NCBI RefSeq assembly: GCF_036244895.1
Contig: NZ_BQKE01000005.1
Coordinates: forward strand, 347,991-411,990
Source of the DNA: Persicobacter diffluens
Lineage (GTDB): Bacteria > Bacteroidota > Bacteroidia > Cytophagales > Cyclobacteriaceae
Length of the DNA stretch: 64,000 nt
Direction of reading: 5' to 3'
Within the stretch, counting starts at the first letter, position 1; each line of letters begins with the position of its first letter. The translations under genes and the position numbers were made by a program. Positions 56,071-64,000 of this stretch are shown here, piece after piece. The notes under the pieces were generated by a model, which ran no database searches, was not told the origin of the DNA, and worked only from the letters and a program-made list of their open reading frames with translations.

Positions 56071-57840
56071 ATGAAGTTGAAGTATTTTTTATTCGTTTTA
56101 ATATTTAGCCTAACGGTTCGATCAGTTCATGCTCAGCATTTATTCTTCACCCAAGACAGGATTGATAAAATCGAAAAACTCGTCGAACAGGATGAACTCT
56201 ATCAGCAGTTTCATCAACATTTGATCCATACCGCAGATCAATTGTGTACCCTACCTGTACCCGAAAAAAAGATGGCGGGCCGACGGTTGCTCAATACCTG
56301 TAGCACCTTCGAAAAATACATTTTTCACCTCAGCTATGCCTATCAATTTACCCATCAGCAAAAATATGCTGATAAGATCGCCGAGTTGTTGGATGAGGCA
56401 CTAAGTTATGATAGCTGGAACCCCAAACATTACCTCGATGTGGCAGAAATGGCATTGGGGGTGAGTATCGGGATCAATACCTTAAAAGAACATCCAAAGC
56501 ACAAAACTTGGGTGGATCAGCTATATCGCTTGGCCATTGTTCCCTCGATGGAGGAGCGCCCCTATGTCAAGGGCACCAACAATTGGAATGCCGTATGTCA
56601 TGCGGGCATTACCTCATCCGCTTTGGTATGTCAAAAACAATATCCAAAAGAAGCTTCTTTTTTGATTCATCGTGCCGAAAAGGAAATCAAAAATGGTCTT
56701 CAGAGCTATGACATCAGTGGCAACTTCCCCGAAGGGGCAAGCTACTGGATCTACGGCACCTCCTTTAATCTTATCCTTTACGATTTACTCAAGGTCAATA
56801 ACTTAGATTATTCTACTTTTGAACAATACGCTGGATTTTGGAAAAGTGGGGATTACTATCGCTGGTCCATCGGAAGCAATAATGCCTATTACAATTATTT
56901 CGACTGCAAAGGACCCATACGACTGTCTCCCGCCATGGCGATGCTCTCTCAAATCAATGGCAGGCCCGACTTCCTGACCGCCGAAAGAGCCGTAATGAAA
57001 ACATTCATGGAGAACTACGGTGAGCAACAGGTCAAATCATCCAAAGATCGACTTGCTCCTTTGTTTTTGCTGTGGTTGGTGGGCAACAGCTCCTCGGCAG
57101 AAGTGGGTAATGACCAAACTTATTTTGTGGGTGGGGGAGAAAACCCCGTGATCTTTTGGCATCATCAGCAAGATGGTAAAGCGGTCTTTTTGGGAGTCAA
57201 AGGAGGAAAGGGAAACCTCAGCCATGGGCACCTCGATGCGGGAAGTTTTATTTATGAGAAAGACGGCATCCGTTGGTTTGAAGACCTCGGACGGGAGAAT
57301 TACACCCACATCGAAAGCTTTGGGAAATATGTTTGGACTTATGACAGCAAAGCTCCCCGATGGGAATTTTTCCGCCATCACAACCTTGGTCATAATACTG
57401 TTTCTATTGATCAAAAGGCCTTCAATCCCGATGGTTTTGTTGCCCTCGATGTCAATCAAATCAGCAACGAAATGGTTGAGGTAAGCGCTGATCTTTCCCC
57501 ACTTTATACGCAGGAACAGGCAGTCAAAAGGAACTGGTTTTGTGATGGTGAAAAGCTGAAAATGACCGATCAGTTTTCATCATCTTTAGGCAAGGAATTG
57601 AATTGGAGATTCTTCACAAAAGTCAAAGTAGTCGTTGCGAAAAATGGTAAAAAAGCCACCCTTCAACGCGATGGAAAATCCCTGACCATAAAATTAAAAG
57701 GCGTAAAAGACGCTCGATTTAATACAGTAGTGATGAACCCCCACTTCACCGAAATGGATAGCCCGAACAAGGAAATCAGTATGTTGAGCATAGACTTGAA
57801 TGCCAAAGAAGCGGGCGCACTAACTTTTATCATTGAATAA
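56071..57840 (+). CDS. Exported heparinase II/III-like polysaccharide lyase
   Basis: The 589-residue protein has a signal peptide (about 1-22), an (alpha/alpha) toroid (about 25-340, with VKGTNNWNAVCHAGITSSAL and SGNFPEGASYWIYGT; Asn, His and Tyr of such a lyase site), and a C-terminal beta-sandwich (about 350-589, GKGNLSHGHLDAGSFIYEKDG with the conserved His-rich block, and HNLGHNTVSIDQKAF). This is the heparinase II/III architecture shared by several uronan lyase families; I cannot assign one. It would leave unsaturated uronic acids for GH88. The next GH2 gene starts 13 bases later, and a TTTGGAG ribosome site lies in between. Confidence 0.85.
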   Translation: MKLKYFLFVLIFSLTVRSVHAQHLFFTQDRIDKIEKLVEQDELYQQFHQHLIHTADQLCTLPVPEKKMAGRRLLNTCSTFEKYIFHLSYAYQFTHQQKYADKIAELLDEALSYDSWNPKHYLDVAEMALGVSIGINTLKEHPKHKTWVDQLYRLAIVPSMEERPYVKGTNNWNAVCHAGITSSALVCQKQYPKEASFLIHRAEKEIKNGLQSYDISGNFPEGASYWIYGTSFNLILYDLLKVNNLDYSTFEQYAGFWKSGDYYRWSIGSNNAYYNYFDCKGPIRLSPAMAMLSQINGRPDFLTAERAVMKTFMENYGEQQVKSSKDRLAPLFLLWLVGNSSSAEVGNDQTYFVGGGENPVIFWHHQQDGKAVFLGVKGGKGNLSHGHLDAGSFIYEKDGIRWFEDLGRENYTHIESFGKYVWTYDSKAPRWEFFRHHNLGHNTVSIDQKAFNPDGFVALDVNQISNEMVEVSADLSPLYTQEQAVKRNWFCDGEKLKMTDQFSSSLGKELNWRFFTKVKVVVAKNGKKATLQRDGKSLTIKLKGVKDARFNTVVMNPHFTEMDSPNKEISMLSIDLNAKEAGALTFIIE

Positions 57841-57853
57841 TTTTTGGAGATTG

Positions 57854-60520
57854 ATGAGAACTTTATTTTTAAATATTTTATTGACCCTTGCCTTGGCGGT
57901 ATCAGCCTTTGCACAACAAGAAAAAGTCAATTTCAATGCCGATTGGCTATTCCATAAGGGCAGTCTGAAAGATGCTCCTTTGAAGCATGACTTCGACGAC
58001 AGTAAATGGGAAAAAGTACACCTACCACATACATACAATGATCAGGACATCATTGATGATCCGATAGGATATTATCGAGGCGAAGCATGGTATCGCAAAA
58101 AGTTTGAGGTACCAACGGATTGGCGCCATAAAAAAGTAAGTCTAAACTTTGAAGGCGTAGCCATTAAATGTGAAATTTATGTTAATGATCATTATGTTGG
58201 CGAACATCTGGGCGGTTATACTTCCTTCTACAAAGACATCGAAGGGCTATTGAATTTTGGGGAAGAAAATCAATTGGCTATCAAAACGGATAATTCGGAA
58301 AACCTGCAATTCACCGCTCCGCCCGTTGGAGGGGACTTCAGCATGTTCGGTGGCATTCACCGAAATGTCTTCTTGGTCACCAAAAACAAGCTCTATTTTG
58401 ATCATAACTTTTATGGCGCATCGGGGGTCTTTTTTCAGAACACAGGACTGAAAAACAACAAAGCGCAATTCAAGATCAGTACCCACTACCGTCAGGAATT
58501 ACCCTTTGATCGTCAGGTGCTTTTCCGTCATCAGATATTAGACAAAAATCAGAAAGTCATTTGGAAAACCTCAGTTGACAAACTTACTCATTCAGGTGAT
58601 ATTTCCCATTGGGAAATCGACAGCAAGGCGAATAATATTCAGACATGGTCCGTTGAAAAACCCAATTTGTACACCCTTAAAAGTCAGATCATCGACGCTA
58701 AAGACAATAAGGTGATTGATGAGATTGAACAGAAAATCGGTTTTAGAACTGTAAGCATCAGTCAGCAAAAAGGCGTGCTTTTGAATGATGAGCCGATCAA
58801 ACTGCAAGGGGTGGCAAGGCATCAGCAATACCATCATCAGGGAAGCGCCTTGACCGATGATCAACATCAAAAGGATATGCTCATTGCCAAGGATTTGGGC
58901 TCGAATTTCGTCCGTATTTCCCACTATCCGCATTCGCCCGAGATTTACAAAGCCTGTGATTCACTCGGCATGGTGAGTTGGAGCGAGATACCTTGTGTGA
59001 ACTGGGTGCCATTCGGTCAGCCCTTCTTGGACAACAGCCGAACGATGATGCGCGAGATGATTTATCAAAACTATAACCATCCATCAGTCATTATTTGGGG
59101 TTATCATAACGAGATCTGGCAAGCACACGAAGAGGCGGTTTTGCATGCCAAAGCCATGGAACAAATTTCGAAACAAACGGATCCATCCCGTTTAACGGCC
59201 ATGGCTTTTCAGGGTACTTTTTTGAAGAATTATAAAGGGAAATTGGGCGAAGAAATATTCAACGTTTCCGACATCAATGGTTTCAATGTCTATCAGGGTT
59301 GGTATCAGGATACTTACAAAACCATTGACGCCTATATGGACAGCCTGAAAAGCTACTCTCCGAACAAGTGCATCATGCTATCAGAATTTGGGGCGGGCGC
59401 CGATCCCCGCATTTGGAGCGCAAAACCGAGCATTCATGATTTCAGCAATCGCTATCAGGTGGATTTTCTGAAACCCTACCTTGCCACCCACCAAGAAAGC
59501 CCGTGGATGGTCGGATATAGCATCTGGATTTTGAATGATTTTGAACGCGACAGCCGTAAGGATGCCGTTCCGAATGTGAACAACAAAGGCTTAATCTCAA
59601 CGGATCGTCAGCCCAAAGATGCCTATTATTTCGTGCAGGCAAACTGGTCGAAAAAGCCGATGGTTTATATCGAAGGTGCGCCGATGGACACCGTGGTGGC
59701 TGTTACCGAGGGGAATACTTTTACAGTAAAATTACATGTTTACGGTAATGGCGACAAAGTAAAATTACGCCACAATAAAGAATCCATTTCAGAGCTCGTA
59801 CTGAAGCAAAGGGAAGTTGAATTTGACATTGATCTACAAAAAGGATGGAATAAAATTGAGGCAATTGATGTACAAAACAACTGCGGATACGAAAGAAAAA
59901 TCTTCCTGAAAACGGTCAAAAGCAATACGCAGGGAATCGAAATACCAACGGAGGGACTGGCGATTAATATCGGACAAACTGACCGATATTTCAAAGGCAA
60001 CGAACGATGGTTACCTGCATCGGCATTTGCTGATGATCATAACTTTGAAATATTAGGTGGAGAGATTTATCATCAAGCTTACAAAGGTAATCCCGCCCTT
60101 CGCGTACGTGAAGGAATCTTCGATAACATCTTCAACAGTGATGATGATCCGATGTATCAGACTTTCCGTTGGGGAGTGGAAGCACTAAATATGAAGCTCA
60201 AAACTGGCAAATATAAATTGACTTTCTATTGGGCATATCCATTCAAAGATCAGAAAAATCGACCACTTTCTCAGGCCGAAATTGCCTGGGGAGAGCAAGA
60301 CGGAAAGGTCGCTACATCGGAAGATATTTTCAATCTCCGCATCAATGGAAGTCTTGAAATATCGAAGTTAAATATCAAAAAAGAAGCAGGTGTCTTGAAG
60401 GCTTTGGAGAAAGAGGTGATTTGTCAGACCGATAAAAATGGATACATCGGGATTCAGTTTGAAGCCGTCCACGGACAAGCATTTTTGAACGGAATCAAGA
60501 TTACGCCTATGGGAAAATAG
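57854..60520 (+). CDS. GH2 glycosidase, exported
   Basis: The 888-residue GH2 enzyme has a signal peptide ending near SAFAQ (residue 20). The sugar-binding domain (about 25-185: GYYRGEAWYRKKFEVP, GGDFSMFGGIHRNVFLV), Ig domain and TIM barrel follow. The acid/base Glu is in WGYHNEIWQAHEE (about 420) and the nucleophile Glu in MLSEFGAGADP (about 512). About 270 residues after the barrel contain DUF4982-like and malectin-like parts (NIGQTDRYFKGNERWLP). The start ATG has TTTGGAGATTG just upstream. It is co-transcribed with the lyase and, from the family, may be a beta-galactosidase or beta-glucuronidase. Confidence 0.9.
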   Translation: MRTLFLNILLTLALAVSAFAQQEKVNFNADWLFHKGSLKDAPLKHDFDDSKWEKVHLPHTYNDQDIIDDPIGYYRGEAWYRKKFEVPTDWRHKKVSLNFEGVAIKCEIYVNDHYVGEHLGGYTSFYKDIEGLLNFGEENQLAIKTDNSENLQFTAPPVGGDFSMFGGIHRNVFLVTKNKLYFDHNFYGASGVFFQNTGLKNNKAQFKISTHYRQELPFDRQVLFRHQILDKNQKVIWKTSVDKLTHSGDISHWEIDSKANNIQTWSVEKPNLYTLKSQIIDAKDNKVIDEIEQKIGFRTVSISQQKGVLLNDEPIKLQGVARHQQYHHQGSALTDDQHQKDMLIAKDLGSNFVRISHYPHSPEIYKACDSLGMVSWSEIPCVNWVPFGQPFLDNSRTMMREMIYQNYNHPSVIIWGYHNEIWQAHEEAVLHAKAMEQISKQTDPSRLTAMAFQGTFLKNYKGKLGEEIFNVSDINGFNVYQGWYQDTYKTIDAYMDSLKSYSPNKCIMLSEFGAGADPRIWSAKPSIHDFSNRYQVDFLKPYLATHQESPWMVGYSIWILNDFERDSRKDAVPNVNNKGLISTDRQPKDAYYFVQANWSKKPMVYIEGAPMDTVVAVTEGNTFTVKLHVYGNGDKVKLRHNKESISELVLKQREVEFDIDLQKGWNKIEAIDVQNNCGYERKIFLKTVKSNTQGIEIPTEGLAINIGQTDRYFKGNERWLPASAFADDHNFEILGGEIYHQAYKGNPALRVREGIFDNIFNSDDDPMYQTFRWGVEALNMKLKTGKYKLTFYWAYPFKDQKNRPLSQAEIAWGEQDGKVATSEDIFNLRINGSLEISKLNIKKEAGVLKALEKEVICQTDKNGYIGIQFEAVHGQAFLNGIKITPMGK

Positions 60521-60534
60521 GCTTTAACCGAGAA

Positions 60535-60757
60535 CTAACCCGAATTATTCACCGCTAGATTTAGTGACTCGCCTTAATTAACCTATTATCAACTCATTAT
60601 TCTCGAGCCAGCTGATTTTTTATAGCCCAAATTTGGGCAAGCTTGCTTTCTCCTCATTCATCTGCTTCGTTGGAAAAAACTCGAAATAGGAAACTATTCC
60701 TTCTTTTTTCCCGCCTTGCAGCTAAAGGAGGATTAAAGCATGAATAATCCGGGCTAA
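60535..60757 (-). repeat. R2 interspersed repeat (MITE-like), copy 4
   Basis: This is the best-preserved copy. Read on the minus strand it runs from TAGCCCGGATTATTCATGC to GTGAATAATTCGGGTTAG, so the ends are inverted relatives over about 16 bases. AGCTGCAAGGCGGGAAAAAA and CTATTTCGAGTTTTTTCCAA match the other copies. Confidence 0.85.
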
Positions 60758-60818
60758 TATTTAGCCATCACCCTATGAGATTTTCCAATTGCCTTAGGAG
60801 AATACCCGAGGGTAATTA

Positions 60819-62487
60819 GGGTCTGCTGAAATAGCTCGAATTATCTAAAAACGACTGAAGATCAGCTCATTAAATCACATTAAATCTCTTTTAGTGCAAG
60901 GGGAAATTTTGTAAATTGTCCTTTAAATAGCCCCAGGGCTCCTTTCCTACTTTTTTAGCTTGCACTATGATTAAGCATTCCCCTGATCAACTTGAGATTT
61001 CTGATTTTATGGACCCGTATTTGGGTGGCCTTAATCCCAATAATAGATGGATTATTATGGCCAAAGAAATTCCTTGGAGTCAATTAAAAAGGATCTATGA
61101 ACGGAACATGTCCTTCGACAAAGGAGCTAGACCTAAACCAGCGCGTTTAGTGATTGGAGCCTTGATTATCAAACACAAATATAAGTTGTCTGATAGAGAA
61201 ACAATTGAACAAATCAAAGAAAGTCCATATCTACAATACTTTGTTGGATTGCATAAATTTCAACATGATCAGGTATTCGATTCTTCATTATTTCCGACAA
61301 TTAGAAAGCGTTTGACCATAAAAGACTTTAATGATTTAAGTCACTTACTCCAGAGTCATGACGTTAGTATTGATGAGCAAAGCGAACTTCGTGATGAAAA
61401 AAATGTAGAAAGTGATACAAAATATAAGAAGCCTGAAATTGAAAACTCGATTTCAGTTGATGCTACTGTAGCGGTGCAAGAAATTCCTTATCCGACCGAC
61501 CTGGCTTTGATCAATAAGGCTCGCATTGAATCAGAAAAAATCATCGATATATTATGGGAATTTGTTAAAACAGATGCTAAGAAACCTAGAAGCTATCGAC
61601 AAAAAGCCCAAAAAGAATTTCTAGCGTTGACAAGAAAAAAGAAGAAAGGCGCCGATTTTTGGAGGGCTGCAAATCGAAAACAACTACAGTATCTTCATCG
61701 AAATATAGGGCATATTCATCGTCTATTAGACCAAATTAAGGTAGGTATTCCTTTGAATAAGCGTTTTTTGAAGCTATTGTATGTTATTCAAGAAGTGTAT
61801 CGCCAACAAATGGAAATGATTGAAGAGAAGAAAAATACGGTTGGTTTCCGTATTGTAAACTTATATCAACCACATATTCGCCCCATCATAAGAGGGAAGT
61901 CTGGAGCGAATGTTGAATTTGGAGCTAAAATATCAATATCTATTGACCAAGGCTATTCTTATATTGACCATCATGATTTTGAAGCATACTATGAAGGGGA
62001 AGAGGAGATTATCAAAAAGCATATTGAAGCACATAAACTACGGCACCCTCACACTAAGCTAAATGGAATTGTTGGAGACAAAATTTATGGAAATCGAAAT
62101 GCTAGAGAAGTTTATGATCAAAATGATATAACTTTCGTCGGCTCACCTCTTGGAGCTCCTCCTAAAGATCCTGAAAAAATTAAAGAGCGGGAAGAGAATA
62201 AGGTTATCCATCAAAAATTGAGGAGTCATGTAGAAGGAAAATTTGGACAAACTAAAAGAGGGTATGGATTGAATAATATTAAGGCACGAAGATCAGACAC
62301 CACAAATTCTTGGATTGGTGCCATCTTCTTTATTGCTAACCTTGAAAGATTCATGAAAGGAATCTTTTTTGACCTTTTTTTCATTATTTATGAATATGAT
62401 TTATGGGCATTAGTAACATCAATAATCGAAGCTGGAATTGGTCAACCAAATTTCAAGAAAAATAAAGAGACCTTTTTAAGCAGACCC
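60819..62487 (+). mobile_element. IS5/IS1182-like insertion sequence, copy 2 (1669 bp)
   Basis: It has the same ends and length as copy 1 (45049-46717). TAATTA flanks it at 60813-60818 and 62488-62493. Two identical copies 15.8 kb apart in direct orientation could recombine and delete the glycan genes between them. Confidence 0.92.
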
Positions 62488-62490
62488 TAA
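60967..62490 (+). CDS. IS5/IS1182-like transposase (copy 2)
   Basis: The product is identical in all 507 residues to the transposase at 45197-46720, with the same three candidate catalytic acids. As in copy 1, the stop codon is supplied by the flanking TAATTA. No lesion is seen, so both copies may be active. Confidence 0.95.
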   Translation: MIKHSPDQLEISDFMDPYLGGLNPNNRWIIMAKEIPWSQLKRIYERNMSFDKGARPKPARLVIGALIIKHKYKLSDRETIEQIKESPYLQYFVGLHKFQHDQVFDSSLFPTIRKRLTIKDFNDLSHLLQSHDVSIDEQSELRDEKNVESDTKYKKPEIENSISVDATVAVQEIPYPTDLALINKARIESEKIIDILWEFVKTDAKKPRSYRQKAQKEFLALTRKKKKGADFWRAANRKQLQYLHRNIGHIHRLLDQIKVGIPLNKRFLKLLYVIQEVYRQQMEMIEEKKNTVGFRIVNLYQPHIRPIIRGKSGANVEFGAKISISIDQGYSYIDHHDFEAYYEGEEEIIKKHIEAHKLRHPHTKLNGIVGDKIYGNRNAREVYDQNDITFVGSPLGAPPKDPEKIKEREENKVIHQKLRSHVEGKFGQTKRGYGLNNIKARRSDTTNSWIGAIFFIANLERFMKGIFFDLFFIIYEYDLWALVTSIIEAGIGQPNFKKNKETFLSRP

Positions 62491-62688
62491 TTAGCCATTT
62501 CAAATTTTCTTTCAGTAATCAAAATGTAAATCCTTAAACCTCAGTAATTTTCATTTGTTGCTCTATTTTTACTAATGAGTGAGTGATTATTCATGCAATT
62601 AGTAAGAGTTTATATCCACCCTTTTATAGTTGAAATATTCTTTGTTTGTCTATCAATAGTTTTGAGAATTAATTGTATATTTTATACG

Positions 62689-64000
62689 ATGAAGAACACC
62701 TATTTTTTAATTTTTTTGATTTGCTTTTCCTGCAGCAATCTTCAGCTAAAGCAGGAGCAGGTGGACATAAATATTGACCTTTCAGAAGAGTTGGGAGCAA
62801 ACCACCAATTCTGGAAAGCTTTGGGCTATGATTTTCTATTCAAAATCGTCAATGAGCCCGAAGGTCATTACTTCTTGGACAGGGCTCAACAAAAGCATTC
62901 TGTAAAATATTACCGAGCACATTATACCTTTTCCAATACCTCGATGGTCGATGAACGCGCAGGTGGAAAAGTGGGTGGGCAAGTCGTTCGTACCGACAAA
63001 AACGGCAAACGATATTACGACTTTTCCATTGTCAATCAAACCTTCCGCGAGTATGTCAAAAGAGGAATGAAGCCAATCGTCGAGTGTGATTTTTATCCTG
63101 ATGGTTTTGCCTCCGAAGGGCAGCGCAAGATGAATGACGAAGAGTTTGAGGCGATGGTCGGTGCTCCCGCAGATTGGAATGCGTGGGAAGATTTACTGAA
63201 CGCCTTCATGAAAAATTTGGTCGATGAGTTCGGCAAAGAGGAAATAAAATCTTGGTATTTTGAGGTGTGGAATGAGCCTGATGGTTGGAAAGGACAAGAC
63301 CTGAAAGACTTTTTCAGAATGTATGATTTGTTCGCTTACACAGTCAAAAAATACGATAACGATTTTAAAGTGGGTGGCCCTGCCTGTTACCACTTATCAT
63401 TCCTCGAGCAATTCATTGAGCATGTGGTTCATGGCAAAAACTATATCACCAAAAAGACGGGCTCTCCTGTCGATTTCCTTTCCTATCACATCTATGCATT
63501 GTCGGGTTATTGGCTCAAGCCTGCACCCGATATCTACCCACAGGTTTCCAAATTTTCAGCCGATATGCTTTGGTTGCAACGATTGAGGTATCAATACCCT
63601 TCGCTAAAAGGGGTGGAGGTTCATCTGAATGAGTGGGGCTTATCTTCGCATGGCGATAGTAAATTCGTTGATGAATATCCTCAGTTGGAATACAGAAATT
63701 CAGAGGTTTCGGCTTTGTTCATGGTGAAATTGGTCGATTGTCTATTTGCGATTGAAGATAATCACGGTTTAAAAACAAGCCTGTTGGGATATTGGGGAAG
63801 TTGGTTCAATGCCAAAACGGGACCGATCTTCCGTGGTTCACGAGACCTGATGACACGCGGAAATGTACCTAAACCCATTCTGTCGGCCTATGAATTACTT
63901 GCTCAATTAAAGCAAACACGTGTAAAGGTAAAGAACCTAAAAGCGGGTAACCTTTACGGCTGTATGGCTACAAAAGATAAAAGCGGGGTGGCATTGATGG
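62689..64000 (+). CDS. GH39-type glycosidase lipoprotein (partial, runs off the window)
   Basis: From ATG 62689 the frame stays open to the window end (437 codons seen). A lipoprotein signal has Cys15 in LICFSCSNLQ. The TIM barrel shows the acid/base Glu in FEVWNEPDGW (about 196) and nucleophile Glu in VHLNEWGLSS (about 315), with YYRAHYTFSNTSMVDE and SYHIYALSGYW also as in GH39. The family includes beta-xylosidases, alpha-iduronidases and enzymes acting on uronic-acid or rhamnose-linked chains. Placement at the membrane and proximity to the lyase and GH2 genes suggest trimming of side chains. It lies downstream of an IS copy, so its promoter must be in 62494-62688. Confidence 0.88.
   Translation, partial: MKNTYFLIFLICFSCSNLQLKQEQVDINIDLSEELGANHQFWKALGYDFLFKIVNEPEGHYFLDRAQQKHSVKYYRAHYTFSNTSMVDERAGGKVGGQVVRTDKNGKRYYDFSIVNQTFREYVKRGMKPIVECDFYPDGFASEGQRKMNDEEFEAMVGAPADWNAWEDLLNAFMKNLVDEFGKEEIKSWYFEVWNEPDGWKGQDLKDFFRMYDLFAYTVKKYDNDFKVGGPACYHLSFLEQFIEHVVHGKNYITKKTGSPVDFLSYHIYALSGYWLKPAPDIYPQVSKFSADMLWLQRLRYQYPSLKGVEVHLNEWGLSSHGDSKFVDEYPQLEYRNSEVSALFMVKLVDCLFAIEDNHGLKTSLLGYWGSWFNAKTGPIFRGSRDLMTRGNVPKPILSAYELLAQLKQTRVKVKNLKAGNLYGCMATKDKSGVALM

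Noticed and set aside
1..64000. CRISPR array or tRNA genes
   Set aside because: No regularly spaced repeats and no cloverleaf with CCA end were seen; the recurring repeats are dispersed singly.

Overview
The window comes from a member of the Bacteroidota, most likely a marine or free-living member of the Cytophagales; I cannot name the genus. The signs are a SusC/SusD pair, two proteins with type IX secretion (T9SS) C-terminal sorting domains, lipoprotein signals on many glycan enzymes, an ECF sigma factor, Bacteroidota-type promoters (TTG, 19-20 bp, TAnnTTT) and many insertion sequences and short repeats.

Layout. (1) 1-7.1 kb is a decayed zone. It holds the tail of an unknown gene, a GH2 beta-galactosidase broken by a stop codon and a frameshift, two RHS-repeat fragments around a small membrane protein inside a ~100 bp inverted repeat, an IS256-family element, and an ECF sigma factor gene with an in-frame TAG at codon 7. 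(2) 7.2-10.6 kb holds two convergent AAA-ATPase-like/PD-(D/E)XK proteins. (3) 11.3-16.9 kb is a compact six-gene operon: a GntR/UTRA regulator with a perfect 18 bp palindrome in its promoter, then an SDR, a ROK-type kinase, a SIS protein, an FAD oxidoreductase and a PTE-like lactonase. It looks like an intracellular sugar-catabolic pathway that I cannot match to a described one. (4) 17.7-64 kb is a large glycan-utilisation region: esterase, DUF4380 protein, GH3, GH94, TlpA-like thioredoxin, GH88, a second GH94-like enzyme, a GH2 mannosidase-type enzyme, a secreted AGE-fold protein, a surface lipoprotein, SusC/SusD, an alginate-lyase-fold lyase, a GH13 gene with an in-frame TGA, a 1538-residue GH9 enzyme with Big_2 domains, a heparinase II/III-like lyase, another GH2, and a GH39 cut by the window end. 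Inside it, at 47-50.2 kb, is a second sugar operon (class II aldolase, D-lyxose-isomerase-like protein, PfkB kinase) divergent from its own GntR regulator.

How it may work together (inference). GH9, GH3 and GH94 point to a beta-glucan backbone cut outside the cell and finished by hydrolysis and phosphorolysis. The two lyase-fold proteins, GH88, GH39 and GH2 point to uronic-acid-bearing chains. The esterase would remove acyl groups. SusC/D would import oligosaccharides, and the two GntR operons would take the released unusual sugars into central metabolism. No sulfatase is present, which argues against ulvan, carrageenan or fucoidan.

Mobile DNA is plentiful. There are two apparently identical 1669 bp IS5/IS1182-like elements, both in TAATTA targets that supply the transposase stop codon. 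There is one IS256-family element. Two families of short non-coding repeats (R1 ~150 bp, R2 ~225 bp) recur in the larger intergenic gaps; R1 is nested inside R2 at least once. No tRNA, rRNA or CRISPR array was seen.
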